NCBI GenBank assembly: GCA_030837825.1 | Contig: JAUQYB010000133.1 | Location: 1 to 12,864, forward strand | Reading direction: 5' to 3' | Source of the DNA: Albidovulum sp. | GTDB taxonomy: Bacteria; Pseudomonadota; Alphaproteobacteria; Rhodobacterales; Rhodobacteraceae | DNA: 12,864 bases | In this document: one piece after another, positions 1-7,267 of the stretch | Layout of the letters: every line of letters starts with the position of its first letter | Numbering within the stretch: position 1 is the first letter of the stretch | Made by a program: the position numbers and the translations under genes | The notes under the pieces: model-generated | What the model was told of the DNA's origin: nothing | Databases searched by the model: none | The model's input: only the letters and a program-made list of their open reading frames with translations

Positions 1-332
1 GCCGCCGTCGCGAGCGCCGTCCAGAGCCACTGGCGCTGGTGCGCCGCGGCGGGCGCATCGCCGCGGGCCGCCGCCGCGCGGTAGGCGTCGAGTTCGGCCG
101 AGACCGCGCCGGCGCCATCGCCGAAATCCACCGCGACCGCGCCCCAGGCATCGCCGATCCGCTTCAGCCGCGCGTCGATGTCGGCCGCACGTTCGGGCGT
201 CGCGGCGCGGTAGAGCAGCCGCTCGATCCGCCCCGCCTCGCTGCGGATCGCGTCCGCCGCCGCCCAGGGCGTCTCCGCCAGGGACGATAGCGGCAGGAGC
301 AGCAGGGCGAACAGCGCGGCGAGGAGCTTCAT
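1..332 (-). CDS. Exported protein, N-terminal part only; possible periplasmic N-terminal domain of an FTR1-family iron permease
   Basis: The reading frame is open from the ATG at 332-330 to the window edge, giving 110 codons of an incomplete gene. Residues 1-19 form a classic Sec signal peptide (basic K2, long Leu/Ala core, cleavage near SSLA/E). The rest is a helical Ala-rich domain with regularly spaced Arg and Asp, ending in a WLWTAL-type segment. From memory, this resembles the periplasmic extension preceding the membrane part of many alphaproteobacterial FTR1 permeases, but no REXXE iron motif lies inside the window. The start overlaps the stop of the pentaheme cytochrome gene as ATGA, implying translational coupling. 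Upstream genes (imelysin-like, cytochrome b, multiheme c) fit an iron-import role. The gene call is firm; the FTR1 assignment is inference, and another exported helical protein is possible. Confidence 0.6.
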   Translation of the reverse strand, partial: MKLLAALFALLLLPLSSLAETPWAAADAIRSEAGRIERLLYRAATPERAADIDARLKRIGDAWGAVAVDFGDGAGAVSAELDAYRAAAARGDAPAAAHQRQWLWTALATA

Positions 333-1882
333 TGCGTGGCTTCCGGCAGGTCGGCCGAAAGCTCGGCCAGGGTGAAGGGCGGGATGGCGATGTCGCGGCG
401 CAGATTGGTGAAGACCAGATCGGGCAGCGCGACGCGGTAGAGAAGCCGCGCCCTGAGATGCAGCGGCCCCGGCGCGCCGGCGGCAAGGGGCAGGTCGTAG
501 CCCACCACGTCCTCGCCCCGCGCCGGGATCGGCTTGCGCACCCAGACCACCTCGGCGGTGGAGAAGGTCAGGTGATCGGTCAGCCGCTTGCCGTGCGGAT
601 CGACGAAATGCTCGATCCAGGTCACCGCCTCGGGGTCCTCGACGCCCAGCCGCTCGGCCGCGCCGCCGGAGCGGAAGACGGTGTTGCCGCCGGCATCGGT
701 CACCTCGACCTCCAGCCACATGTGCTTCTGGTCGTTGACGCCGGTCGGCAGGTTGTGGCCGGCGCCGAGGTTTCGCACCGCGATGTCGAGGCGGAGCCCG
801 CCGGCGCCCTGCCGCAGGTCCCGCAGCTCGAGCGCCGCCGCGGTGCGCAGGAAGGCCGCGGTCTGGCGCGCCTGTTCGTCGAGCGTGGCCTGTGTCGCCG
901 CGGCGTCCATCCCCGGCAGGAGGCCGCCGCGCAGCACCGACAGCGCGTCGCCGAGCCCGGTGTCGGCCATGACGTGGTTGGCGCCGATGAAGCGGTGCGA
1001 ATAGCGGTCGGGCTTCACCGGGGTGCTCTGCCTGAGCGCCATCACCTGCGCCGCCGGATCGGCGGCCATGTGGCAGTCCTGGCAGGTGACGTTGTTCTGC
1101 CCATACCAGCTATCGCGCCATTCGGTGAAGGTCGACTGCACCGCCTGCGGGGTTTCGGCCTTCGACATCGAGCGGTCGTAGATCTCGACATGGCAGGTGC
1201 CGCAGAGATCGGCGCTCTTCATCAGCGCGGTGGTGTCGGGCGCGCCGAAGGCGGCGAGATGGGCGCGGGGGTCGGCCAGCAGGGCGGCGCCCTGCGGCCC
1301 GTCGCGTTCCGCCTCGGCCCGGCCGTAGGCGAGGGTGACGGCGCCGTTGCCGGCCACCGGGTCGGCATGGGTGGCGGTGTGGCAGGTGATGCAGGCGACG
1401 CCCTCGGTCAGCGCCTCGGCCGGCGGCACGGCGGTGAAGCGGGTGACCCGGCCGGTCAGCATCTCGTTCGGCGCGTGGCAGCCTTCGCAGAACCGGGTCT
1501 GCTCGGGGTTGCGCACGACCGCCTCGTTGGCCTCGACCGTCGCCTCGTAGACGAGGTCGCGGTCGGCGATGGCATGGAGCGAGGCCGCCCATTCCTGGAA
1601 CTCCTGCCGGTGGCAGGTGGCGCATTCGGCCGAGGAGGGAAGCCGGGCGGGATCGCTGAAGAGACCCGTGGCGCTTTGCAGCCGCGAGGGCCAGAAGGGG
1701 CGGTCGGCGCCGTCCGCGTCGGGGCCGAAGGGCAGGCGGTAGAACGGGATCGCCGACAGCGCCACCCCCACCGGCGCGACCGGCGGCGCCAGCGTCGCCC
1801 AGAGCGCGAGCCCGACCAGCGCGGCAAGCCCGAATGCCGTCAGCGGCTTGGCGTGATAGCGAAGCTGGGTCTTGAGGGTCAC
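329..1882 (-). CDS. Membrane-anchored pentaheme c-type cytochrome
   Basis: The product is 517 aa, starting from GTG at 1882-1880. This start is chosen because it overlaps the upstream stop as GTGA and directly precedes a single N-terminal membrane anchor (about residues 14-32). Five CXXCH haem-c motifs are visible: C87-H91, C132-H136, C164-H168, C227-H231 and C267-H271. The layout resembles the cytochrome c554/c' multihaem group. The C-terminal half (about 360-505) has no haem motif, looks beta-rich and contains a GHNLPTG motif (375-381), a type I associate with C-terminal domains of multihaem cytochromes. It probably sits on the periplasmic face and passes electrons between the upstream cytochrome-b-like protein and a periplasmic partner. 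In this operon that partner could be iron handled by the imelysin-like protein and the downstream permease. Haem count and anchor are seen; electron direction and substrate are inferred. Much longer ATG-initiated versions would overlap the upstream gene and are not credible. Confidence 0.9.
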   Translation of the reverse strand: MTLKTQLRYHAKPLTAFGLAALVGLALWATLAPPVAPVGVALSAIPFYRLPFGPDADGADRPFWPSRLQSATGLFSDPARLPSSAECATCHRQEFQEWAASLHAIADRDLVYEATVEANEAVVRNPEQTRFCEGCHAPNEMLTGRVTRFTAVPPAEALTEGVACITCHTATHADPVAGNGAVTLAYGRAEAERDGPQGAALLADPRAHLAAFGAPDTTALMKSADLCGTCHVEIYDRSMSKAETPQAVQSTFTEWRDSWYGQNNVTCQDCHMAADPAAQVMALRQSTPVKPDRYSHRFIGANHVMADTGLGDALSVLRGGLLPGMDAAATQATLDEQARQTAAFLRTAAALELRDLRQGAGGLRLDIAVRNLGAGHNLPTGVNDQKHMWLEVEVTDAGGNTVFRSGGAAERLGVEDPEAVTWIEHFVDPHGKRLTDHLTFSTAEVVWVRKPIPARGEDVVGYDLPLAAGAPGPLHLRARLLYRVALPDLVFTNLRRDIAIPPFTLAELSADLPEATQ

Positions 1883-2361
1883 CGCCGCCTCCAGTGCCGC
1901 ATCCAGAGGTGGAGGACGAGGCCGGAAGCCGCGGGCCAGGCGCTCCAGTAATGCGCGAAGGACAGGGCCTCGGTCAGCGCGCGGGGCGGGAACCAGACCG
2001 TTCCGGCGAACCAGAGCGCCGCGGGCAGCGCCATCGCCAGGCCCGAGAGGAGGAGGACGAGCCAGGCCGCGAGCAGCGCCCAGGAAACCAGGGTGAAGGC
2101 CCGCCGCTCGCTCCGCGCCAGGCCCTGCGGCACGTGGGCGGCGAGCCAGGGCAGGAGTGCCGCGGCCAGCACCGCGCCGGCGGCGAGGTGGAGCCACAGC
2201 ACCGCGCCGGCCCCGGGGCTGAGCCAGAGCCAGAGGCCCGAGACGAAGAGAAGCGCCGAAACGCCGCTCTGCGCGCCCGACCGCAGGCTACCCCCGCGCG
2301 GGCGGGGAAAGCCGCGGACGCGCGCGAAGGCGGTTACCGGCTGGCTCGCGGCATGGCTCAT
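1879..2361 (-). CDS. Four-helix cytochrome-b-like membrane protein
   Basis: The product is 160 aa, with ATG at 2361-2359, seven bases after the stop of the imelysin-like gene. Four hydrophobic helices are apparent, at about 33-49, 54-76, 90-112 and 136-154. Histidines sit where b-haem ligands would be expected: H58 and H76 in or at the end of helix 2, and H137 and H151 in helix 4, with H156 just after. A small 4-TM protein with paired histidines in helices 2 and 4 fits a cytochrome b561/DUF4405-type electron carrier. Its stop overlaps the GTG of the pentaheme cytochrome, so the two are probably made together as a quinone-to-cytochrome-c module. The N-terminus is basic, suggesting a cytoplasmic end. 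Family membership was not confirmed by alignment; haem binding is inferred from the histidine pattern. Confidence 0.7.
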   Translation of the reverse strand: MSHAASQPVTAFARVRGFPRPRGGSLRSGAQSGVSALLFVSGLWLWLSPGAGAVLWLHLAAGAVLAAALLPWLAAHVPQGLARSERRAFTLVSWALLAAWLVLLLSGLAMALPAALWFAGTVWFPPRALTEALSFAHYWSAWPAASGLVLHLWMRHWRRR

Positions 2362-2368
2362 CTGGGTG

Positions 2369-3409
2369 TCACCCCCGGATTTCCACCCCGTGCTTCGCGG
2401 CGGCCTGCAGGACCTGCGCGACGATCCGCTCGGCGATGTCCTGCGCCTCGCTGCCCAGCGCATCGGCCTCCTCGGCGGTGAAGCGCTCGCCCGCTTCCTC
2501 GCGCGCGCGGCTGTCGCCGACCAGCGCCAGAAGCTCGGTGTAGTCGCTGGTGATCGCGGCATCGAGCGCGCCGTCGGCCGTCGCCAGAACCGGCGAGATC
2601 GCCGAGACATACATCCGCTGACAGCCTCCCATAATCCCCAGCACGTCGACGAGCCGGCTTTGCGCCACGAAGGCCTCGCCCCCGCCGCCGAGGAACTGTG
2701 ATTCCTTCCATTCGCCGAAATAGTCGCCGACCGTCGGCGTCATCGTCACCACGGCGGTGAAGGCGTCGTCACGGTTGGGCTCCCACGCGGTCATCTCGGC
2801 CTCGAGTTCCTTGGACCAGTGCACGAGCCCCTCGGCCGCGCCGAGCGCGAGATTGGCGTCGAACAGGACCTCGCCCGCGCCGGTCTCACCGTCGCCGTTG
2901 ATGTCGGCGACCAGCTTCACATGGCTGGGATCGGTGCCCCAGAGCAGCGGTTCGGTGATGATGTGGAAAAGGCTGCCGGGCTTTTCCAGGACCGTGCCGT
3001 CGGGCAGCGGCAGGTCGTATTCCGCCACGTCCTCGGTCTCGGTGCCCGGATTGCCGGCGTCGAGGATCAGGTCGTATTTCGCGGTGGCGGGGATGCCGGC
3101 GACGATGCCCTCGATGGTTTCGTACTGGTTGGAGGCGGCGAGCCACTGGACGCGCATCGCGGCGATGGTCTCGGCCAGCTTCGGTCCCTCGGCGGCCCAG
3201 GCGGCGGCATAGTCGTTGCCGTGGGCTGAAAGGATCGCCGCATAGCCGGCGGCGAGGTCGCGCAGCTTGCCGGCCTCGGCCACGAGAGCGGCGTTGTGTT
3301 CCAGCGTGAAGGCCTTCACCTGGGCGAGCCCCTCGGCTTCCGAGAGCGCCCAGACGGGGGCGGCGCTGGCGATCAGGGCGGCGGCGGCATGGGAAAGGGC
3401 GCGGTGCAT
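2369..3409 (-). CDS. Imelysin-like (M75 family) exported protein with an EF-hand-type loop
   Basis: The product is 346 aa. The ATG at 3409-3407 follows a CAGGAGA ribosome site at a normal distance. A Sec signal peptide (cleavage near PVWA/L, residue 21) marks it as periplasmic. The mature part is helical. YETIEGI (96-102) and FHIITEPLLWG (148-158) recall the YE..E and G-H-x-x-E-LLWG regions of imelysin/IrpA/EfeO proteins, which are tied to iron uptake. Here the spacing is H149-xxx-E153 rather than H-xx-E. Residues 169-180 form a 12-residue loop with Asp, Asn, Asp-Gly and Glu in EF-hand positions 1, 3, 5-6 and 12, suggesting Ca2+ binding. It is first in an operon with cytochrome b, pentaheme c and a possible iron permease, and has its own promoter upstream. 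The role in iron delivery is inferred from family and neighbours. Confidence 0.75.
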   Translation of the reverse strand: MHRALSHAAAALIASAAPVWALSEAEGLAQVKAFTLEHNAALVAEAGKLRDLAAGYAAILSAHGNDYAAAWAAEGPKLAETIAAMRVQWLAASNQYETIEGIVAGIPATAKYDLILDAGNPGTETEDVAEYDLPLPDGTVLEKPGSLFHIITEPLLWGTDPSHVKLVADINGDGETGAGEVLFDANLALGAAEGLVHWSKELEAEMTAWEPNRDDAFTAVVTMTPTVGDYFGEWKESQFLGGGGEAFVAQSRLVDVLGIMGGCQRMYVSAISPVLATADGALDAAITSDYTELLALVGDSRAREEAGERFTAEEADALGSEAQDIAERIVAQVLQAAAKHGVEIRG

Positions 3410-3471
3410 CGGTGCGGTCTCCTGGTCTCGGGGCCCGCTCGCGGGGAACGGGGGATTCTGTTCATGCCCGA

Positions 3472-3500
3472 GTGATATTGTCGGAAATCGCCGCGGTCAA
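3472..3500 (-). promoter_or_regulatory. Sigma70-like promoter for the imelysin-cytochrome operon
   Basis: Reading the minus strand, TTGACC (3500-3495) is followed after exactly 17 bases by TATCAC (3477-3472). This is a good match to -35/-10 elements and lies in the most AT-rich patch of the region. It predicts a start near 3465 and a leader of about 55 nt before the ATG at 3409. It is the only promoter-like sequence in the 150-bp gap between the ApbE gene and this operon. No TGA-N9-TCA iron-responsive box was seen by eye. Confidence 0.55.
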
Positions 3501-3559
3501 TTCCTTAGCGCTTTTGTCATCTTTGCGGCCCGACCCCGGCCGCGGCCCCGCCGGAGGCG

Positions 3560-4513
3560 TCAGGCCGCCGCGGAGAACAGCCGCCCGACCGCGCGCGGCC
3601 GCAGGCCATCGCCGTCCTCGCGCATCAGGATGAGCGCGTCGAGGCCGCAGCGGCGGGCGCAGTCGGCGCCGCTTTCCGGCCCCAGCACCATCAGCGCCGT
3701 GGCCCAGGCGTCGGCCTCGGCGCAGGTCGGCGCAACGACCGTGACCGAGGCGGGCGGGGCGCCGAGCGGCGCGCCGGTGGCGGGGTTCATCGTGTGCGAC
3801 AGGCGCCGTCCGCCGACCGTGAGCCAGTGGCGGTAGTCGCCCGAGGTGGCGATCGCGGCATCGTGAAGGCTGACGACCGAATGCGGTGCGCGCCGGCCGG
3901 GGTCGGGGGCCTCGACCGCGATCGCCCAGGGCGTGCCGTCCGGACGCAGGCCGAGGGCACGCATCTCGCCGTCGATGCCCACGAGGGCGGAGGCGATGCC
4001 GAATCCCGCCAGCACCCCGGCCAGCCGGTCCACGCCATAGCCCTTGGCGATGCCGTTCAGGTCGAGCGTGACCGGCAGCCGCTTCAGCAGGCGTCTGCCG
4101 TCGAGGTCGAGACAGTCCCATGCCGGACGCCGCGGCGCGGCGATCGCGGCGCGGATCGCCGGGGGCGCCGCTTCGGCCGGGCCGAAGCCCCAGGCCGTGA
4201 CGGCATCGCCGGTGGCGATGTCGAAAGCCCCGCCCGAGGCGCGCCCGATGGCAAGCCCGAGGCGCAGCACCTGCGCCAGATCCTCGGGCAGGTCGTGCCA
4301 CTCACCCACCGGCGCCGCGTTCAGCCGCATCAGGTCGCTTTGCGGTTTCCAGGTGGACATCTGCCCCTCGACACGGTCGACCGCCGCCTGCAACGCGGCA
4401 GCGACCGGGCCGGGATCGAAGGCCGCCGGGGCGAAGAACAGCGCCGACCAGCGGCTGCCCATCGTCGGGCCGTTCAGCGCATGACGCGCGAGGTCAGTAG
4501 ACGTCTTCGACAT
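3560..4513 (-). CDS. apbE: FAD:protein FMN transferase (ApbE family)
   Basis: The product is 317 aa. ApbE enzymes move FMN from FAD onto a Thr or Ser of a target flavoprotein using Mg2+. Family hallmarks are visible: GPTMGSRW near the N-terminus (15-22), STWKPQSDLMRLN (53-65), GAFDIATG (95-102), LDLNGIAKGYGVD (150-162), SGDYRHW (224-230) and the HTMNPATG motif (240-247). The ATG at 4513-4511 overlaps the end of the flavoreductase gene by 20 nt and has an AGAGGG ribosome site. Unlike typical periplasmic ApbE lipoproteins, it shows no signal peptide or lipobox and should be cytoplasmic as annotated. The likely substrate is the DUF2271 protein two genes upstream, which has a TGAS motif; this pairing is inferred. 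Another flavoprotein elsewhere in the genome could also be the target. Confidence 0.92.
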   Translation of the reverse strand: MSKTSTDLARHALNGPTMGSRWSALFFAPAAFDPGPVAAALQAAVDRVEGQMSTWKPQSDLMRLNAAPVGEWHDLPEDLAQVLRLGLAIGRASGGAFDIATGDAVTAWGFGPAEAAPPAIRAAIAAPRRPAWDCLDLDGRRLLKRLPVTLDLNGIAKGYGVDRLAGVLAGFGIASALVGIDGEMRALGLRPDGTPWAIAVEAPDPGRRAPHSVVSLHDAAIATSGDYRHWLTVGGRRLSHTMNPATGAPLGAPPASVTVVAPTCAEADAWATALMVLGPESGADCARRCGLDALILMREDGDGLRPRAVGRLFSAAA

Positions 4514-6701
4514 AGCGGCCCTCTGCCTTCAGCGTCATCGGCGACAGGCCGGCGGGTGCGAGGATCTCGGCCAGCGCCTCGGCCACGCCCGCGGCCATCT
4601 CGCGCCCGCCGCAGACCATGACGCGCGCGCCTTCGCGGATAAGCGCCACCACCGCCGCGCCCTCGGCCCTGAGCGCGTCCTGTACGTAATGCGGCCGCGC
4701 CCCGCGCGAGGTTGCGGTGACGAGGCGGCTGAGCCTGCCCTCGGCCCGCCAGGCATCGAGTTCCTCGCCGTAGAAGAAATCGCTCGCCCGGTCGCGCAGG
4801 CCGTAAAAGAGCTGCACCGGCCGCCCCCGGCGGTTGGCCCGGATCATCCCGGCGAGCGGCCCGACCCCGGTGCCGGCGCCGATCAGCAGCAGCGGCGTGC
4901 GGCCGCGTCCGGCATGGAAGGCCGGGTTGCGGCGCAGGAAGGCGCGCACCGTCTGCCCCGGTTCGAGCGCGACGAGCCGGCCCGAGCAGAGCCCGCCGGG
5001 GTATTTGCGCACCACGATCTCGACGAAGCCGTCGCGGCTTGACGAGGCGAGCGAGTAGAACCGCGGCACGTCGGACCCCTCGGGCAGGATGCCGATCAGG
5101 TCTCCGGCCTCGAACCGCGCGAAGCCCCGGCGCCGGAGCCTCTGCCAGAACGGGGTCTTCGGCGGGGCGAAGCGCAGGATCGCGCCCGGCGCCTGAACCT
5201 CGGCCCCGAAATCGCGCCGCGCGATCAGCGTCAGCGCCCCGGTTTCGGGCACCGCGGGCTTGTGGGCCAGCGCCAGCTCGAGCCCGATCGCGCGGCCGAG
5301 GGCCTGCCCCCAGCGGGCGAAGTCCTGCGGCGACTGGCGGTCCACCGTGGCGAAGGGCAGGAGCCCGGACCAGCCGAGATCGGCCGCCGCCGCGGCGACG
5401 GCCTCGCCATAGGCACAGAAGGCGGGGAAGCTGCGGTCGCCGAAGCCGAGGACGGCCACAGGCGCCGCCGGCGGCCGCTTCATCGCGGCGAGCCCGTCGA
5501 GGAACCCCCGAGCCCCCGCCGGCGCCGCGCCGTTGCCATAGGTCGCGGCCATGACGATGAAGCGCCGGGCGCGGGGGAAGCGGGCGGGGTCGAAGCCCGC
5601 CATCGGCGCGGCATGGACCTCTTCTCCCCCGCGCCTCAGGGCGGCGTGGAGCGTGGCGGCGAACCCCCAGGTGCTGCCGCCCTCGCTGCCCACCAGGATC
5701 ACCGTCGCCGCCCGCGCCGGCGCGGCGTTGGCGGCGATCCGCGCCCGGCCGCGGCGGCCGGAAAGCCAGATCGCGACGCCGGAGGCCGCCATCGCCGGCA
5801 CCGCCAGTGCCATCAGCCCGAGGGCGAGGCCGACGGCCGCCGCACCCTGGCCGGTGTGCAGCATGAAGACGGTCTCGTCCAGCCGGTCCCGGAGGCCCGC
5901 CTCGGCCCAGGCAAGCGTCGCGCCGGTGCCCTGGTCGAGGTAGCCGCTGCCCCGGCCGGTCTTCAGGGTGAAGACGTCGGTGGCATCGCCGGGATAGGGG
6001 AAGGTCAATTCCCGCAAGGCGCTGACGGGCGTTTCGGCCAGAAGCGGCATCGCGGCCAGCGCCGCACCGGTCTGGCCGCTGACCTCGGCGGGGAGAATGT
6101 CGGCCCCGCCATTGCCCGGCAGCAGGTCGAAGGTGGAGGCGGTCATCCAAAGCGCCGTCGCCGAGGAGAGCGCGAGGCCAAGCACCGCAATGCGCGCAAG
6201 TTCCACATGCACGCGGCCGGCGAGCGGGCCACGCAGCGGCGCGAACCAGCGCCGCCAGCCGCCGGCCCTCCGTGCGACCAGGAAGGCGCCGGTGGCCGAC
6301 AGCAAGAGCATCGCCGCCGCCCCGGCCGCCATCACGATCCTGCCGGCATCGCCGAGGAAGAGCGAACGGTGCAGCGTCGTCAGCCACCGTTCGGCCGGGT
6401 TCGGGTCGGCGGACCCCACCCCCCGCCCGGTCGCCGGGTCGATCACCGCGGCGCCTGGCGCGCCGCCGTCGAACCAGTAGGCGGTGATCCGCCCCGAGGG
6501 CGCGCGCCGAATCTGCTCAACCCCCGGATAGGCGGCCCGGATGCGCGCGGCGAGGTCGGCCACGCTCAGCCCCGCCGCGGCCTGCGGCGCGCCCAGCCGT
6601 TCGGTGGCCGGAAAGACCGACAGCGCCGCGCCGGTGAGCGCGAGGAGGGTGACGAGCACGAGCGCCGCGAGGCCCGGCCAGCGATGGAACGCGCGGAGCA
6701 T
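4494..6701 (-). CDS. PepSY-TM / flavodoxin / ferredoxin-NADP reductase fusion (PiuB-like transmembrane reductase)
   Basis: The product is 735 aa, starting at the ATG at 6701-6699, 11 nt after the DUF2271 stop; longer versions run through that gene. Residues 1-315 are a PepSY-associated membrane unit with four helices (about 10-32, 121-143, 166-188, 284-313) and candidate b-haem histidines H6, H111, H165 and H282. A flavodoxin domain follows (about 333-475, GSEGGSTWG phosphate loop, ATYGNGAAP). Then comes an FAD/NADP reductase module (RFYSLASSS 547-555, GGLCSGRL 569-576, LIGAGTGVGP 606-615, VMVCGGRE 694-701, C-terminal Tyr735). This is the architecture of P. aeruginosa PA4513/PiuB and of sulfite-reductase-alpha-like enzymes. 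NADPH electrons would pass FAD to FMN to haems to the periplasm, where the DUF2271 protein or ferric iron could accept them. The domains are clear; the physiological acceptor is inferred. Confidence 0.92.
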   Translation of the reverse strand: MLRAFHRWPGLAALVLVTLLALTGAALSVFPATERLGAPQAAAGLSVADLAARIRAAYPGVEQIRRAPSGRITAYWFDGGAPGAAVIDPATGRGVGSADPNPAERWLTTLHRSLFLGDAGRIVMAAGAAAMLLLSATGAFLVARRAGGWRRWFAPLRGPLAGRVHVELARIAVLGLALSSATALWMTASTFDLLPGNGGADILPAEVSGQTGAALAAMPLLAETPVSALRELTFPYPGDATDVFTLKTGRGSGYLDQGTGATLAWAEAGLRDRLDETVFMLHTGQGAAAVGLALGLMALAVPAMAASGVAIWLSGRRGRARIAANAAPARAATVILVGSEGGSTWGFAATLHAALRRGGEEVHAAPMAGFDPARFPRARRFIVMAATYGNGAAPAGARGFLDGLAAMKRPPAAPVAVLGFGDRSFPAFCAYGEAVAAAAADLGWSGLLPFATVDRQSPQDFARWGQALGRAIGLELALAHKPAVPETGALTLIARRDFGAEVQAPGAILRFAPPKTPFWQRLRRRGFARFEAGDLIGILPEGSDVPRFYSLASSSRDGFVEIVVRKYPGGLCSGRLVALEPGQTVRAFLRRNPAFHAGRGRTPLLLIGAGTGVGPLAGMIRANRRGRPVQLFYGLRDRASDFFYGEELDAWRAEGRLSRLVTATSRGARPHYVQDALRAEGAAVVALIREGARVMVCGGREMAAGVAEALAEILAPAGLSPMTLKAEGRYVEDVY

Positions 6702-6712
6702 CGGCCGCAGTC

Positions 6713-7183
6713 TCACAGGTCGTAGCGGAACGAGGCGATGTAGCGGCGGCCCTTCACCGGCTGGCCCGCACCGGCGGTCGTCAGCGGCACAGCGACCTCG
6801 CCGGGGCTGTCGCGCATCTCCTCGACGGCGGCGTCGATGTGCAGGGTGTAGCCGGCATCGAAAAGCGCGTCGGCAAGGTCGAGGGTGATTTCCAGCGACC
6901 GGCCGGCGCCGACGCTGGCGCCGGTGATGCCGTTGATCTCGGCGGGGTTGCCGCCGGTCGCGCGATACCAGTCCGACAGGTGCTCGTAGTATTTCGACTT
7001 GCCCCCGGCCATCCACAGGCTGCCGACATAGGCGCCCGAGGCATCGGTGACGTAGAGCGCGAGATAGGCGCCGTCGCCGCCGTAGGTCGTCAACGTCGTG
7101 GTCAGCGCGACCGGGCGCGCGAGCGCGAGAGAGGGAAGCGTCAGCGCCGTCGTCAGCGCCAGCGTTGCAAGAAGGGATTTCAT
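6713..7183 (-). CDS. DUF2271 exported protein, probable FMN-carrying partner of the reductase
   Basis: The product is 156 aa. The ATG at 7183-7181 is chosen because it starts a clean Sec signal peptide (residues 1-22, cleavage near LALA/R) and follows an AAAGG ribosome site. The upstream in-frame extension is not signal-like. The mature protein is a small beta-rich domain resembling DUF2271, a family typically found beside PepSY-TM reductases and ApbE, as here. Residues 84-90 read NGITGAS, close to the ApbE target consensus D-x-x-[ST]-G-A-[ST] with Asn in place of Asp, making T87 a candidate flavinylation site. As the first gene of the DUF2271-reductase-ApbE unit it would act in the periplasm as electron acceptor or metal reductase. 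Family and context support the call; flavinylation is a prediction. Confidence 0.8.
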   Translation of the reverse strand: MKSLLATLALTTALTLPSLALARPVALTTTLTTYGGDGAYLALYVTDASGAYVGSLWMAGGKSKYYEHLSDWYRATGGNPAEINGITGASVGAGRSLEITLDLADALFDAGYTLHIDAAVEEMRDSPGEVAVPLTTAGAGQPVKGRRYIASFRYDL

Positions 7184-7200
7184 CGGACCGGACCTTTCAG

Positions 7201-7225
7201 GGTTTGTGGGCCAAGGTTTGTGGGC
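7201..7225. repeat. 14-bp-period direct repeat upstream of the DUF2271 gene
   Basis: An 11-bp unit, GGTTTGTGGGC, occurs at 7201-7211 and again at 7215-7225, giving a 14-bp repeat period. It lies 18-42 bp upstream of the DUF2271 start codon, inside the 84-bp gap after the Asp-rich gene. No match to the CTGACG operators is seen here. It could be a regulator site or a chance duplication. Confidence 0.5.
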
Positions 7226-7238
7226 GTGACACGTTCGG

Positions 7239-7260
7239 GCGGAGGGTTCCACCCTTCCGC
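7239..7260 (-). terminator. Stem-loop after the Asp-rich gene (terminator- or stabiliser-like)
   Basis: GCGGAGGGT and ACCCTTCCGC pair around a TCC loop with one bulged base. The hairpin starts eight bases beyond the Asp-rich gene's stop codon. It is not followed by a T tract on the minus strand, so it may be a partial terminator, an mRNA 3'-end stabiliser or a Rho-assisted site rather than a strong intrinsic terminator. Confidence 0.4.
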
Positions 7261-7267
7261 GGCATCG

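Noticed and set aside
332..1951. A 539-codon open frame on the plus strand opposite the pentaheme cytochrome gene
   Set aside because: It is the antisense of a gene with five CXXCH motifs, is rich in Arg/Gly/His with no domain, and such long mirror frames are expected at this GC content.
3410..3559. Search for a Fur, Irr or RirA-type iron box upstream of the imelysin operon
   Set aside because: No convincing TGA-N9-TCA or TTAGAA-type palindrome was found by eye, so iron regulation is not claimed from sequence.
5262..6725. A 487-codon plus-strand open frame opposite the flavoreductase
   Set aside because: Low-complexity Arg/Gly/Ala/Pro product with no domains, fully overlapping a gene with clear FMN, FAD and NADP motifs.
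7139..7156. Two CGTCAG copies near the DUF2271 start, similar to the operator half-site
   Set aside because: Spacing is 12 bp, not 11, and they lie in the signal-peptide coding sequence; judged chance.
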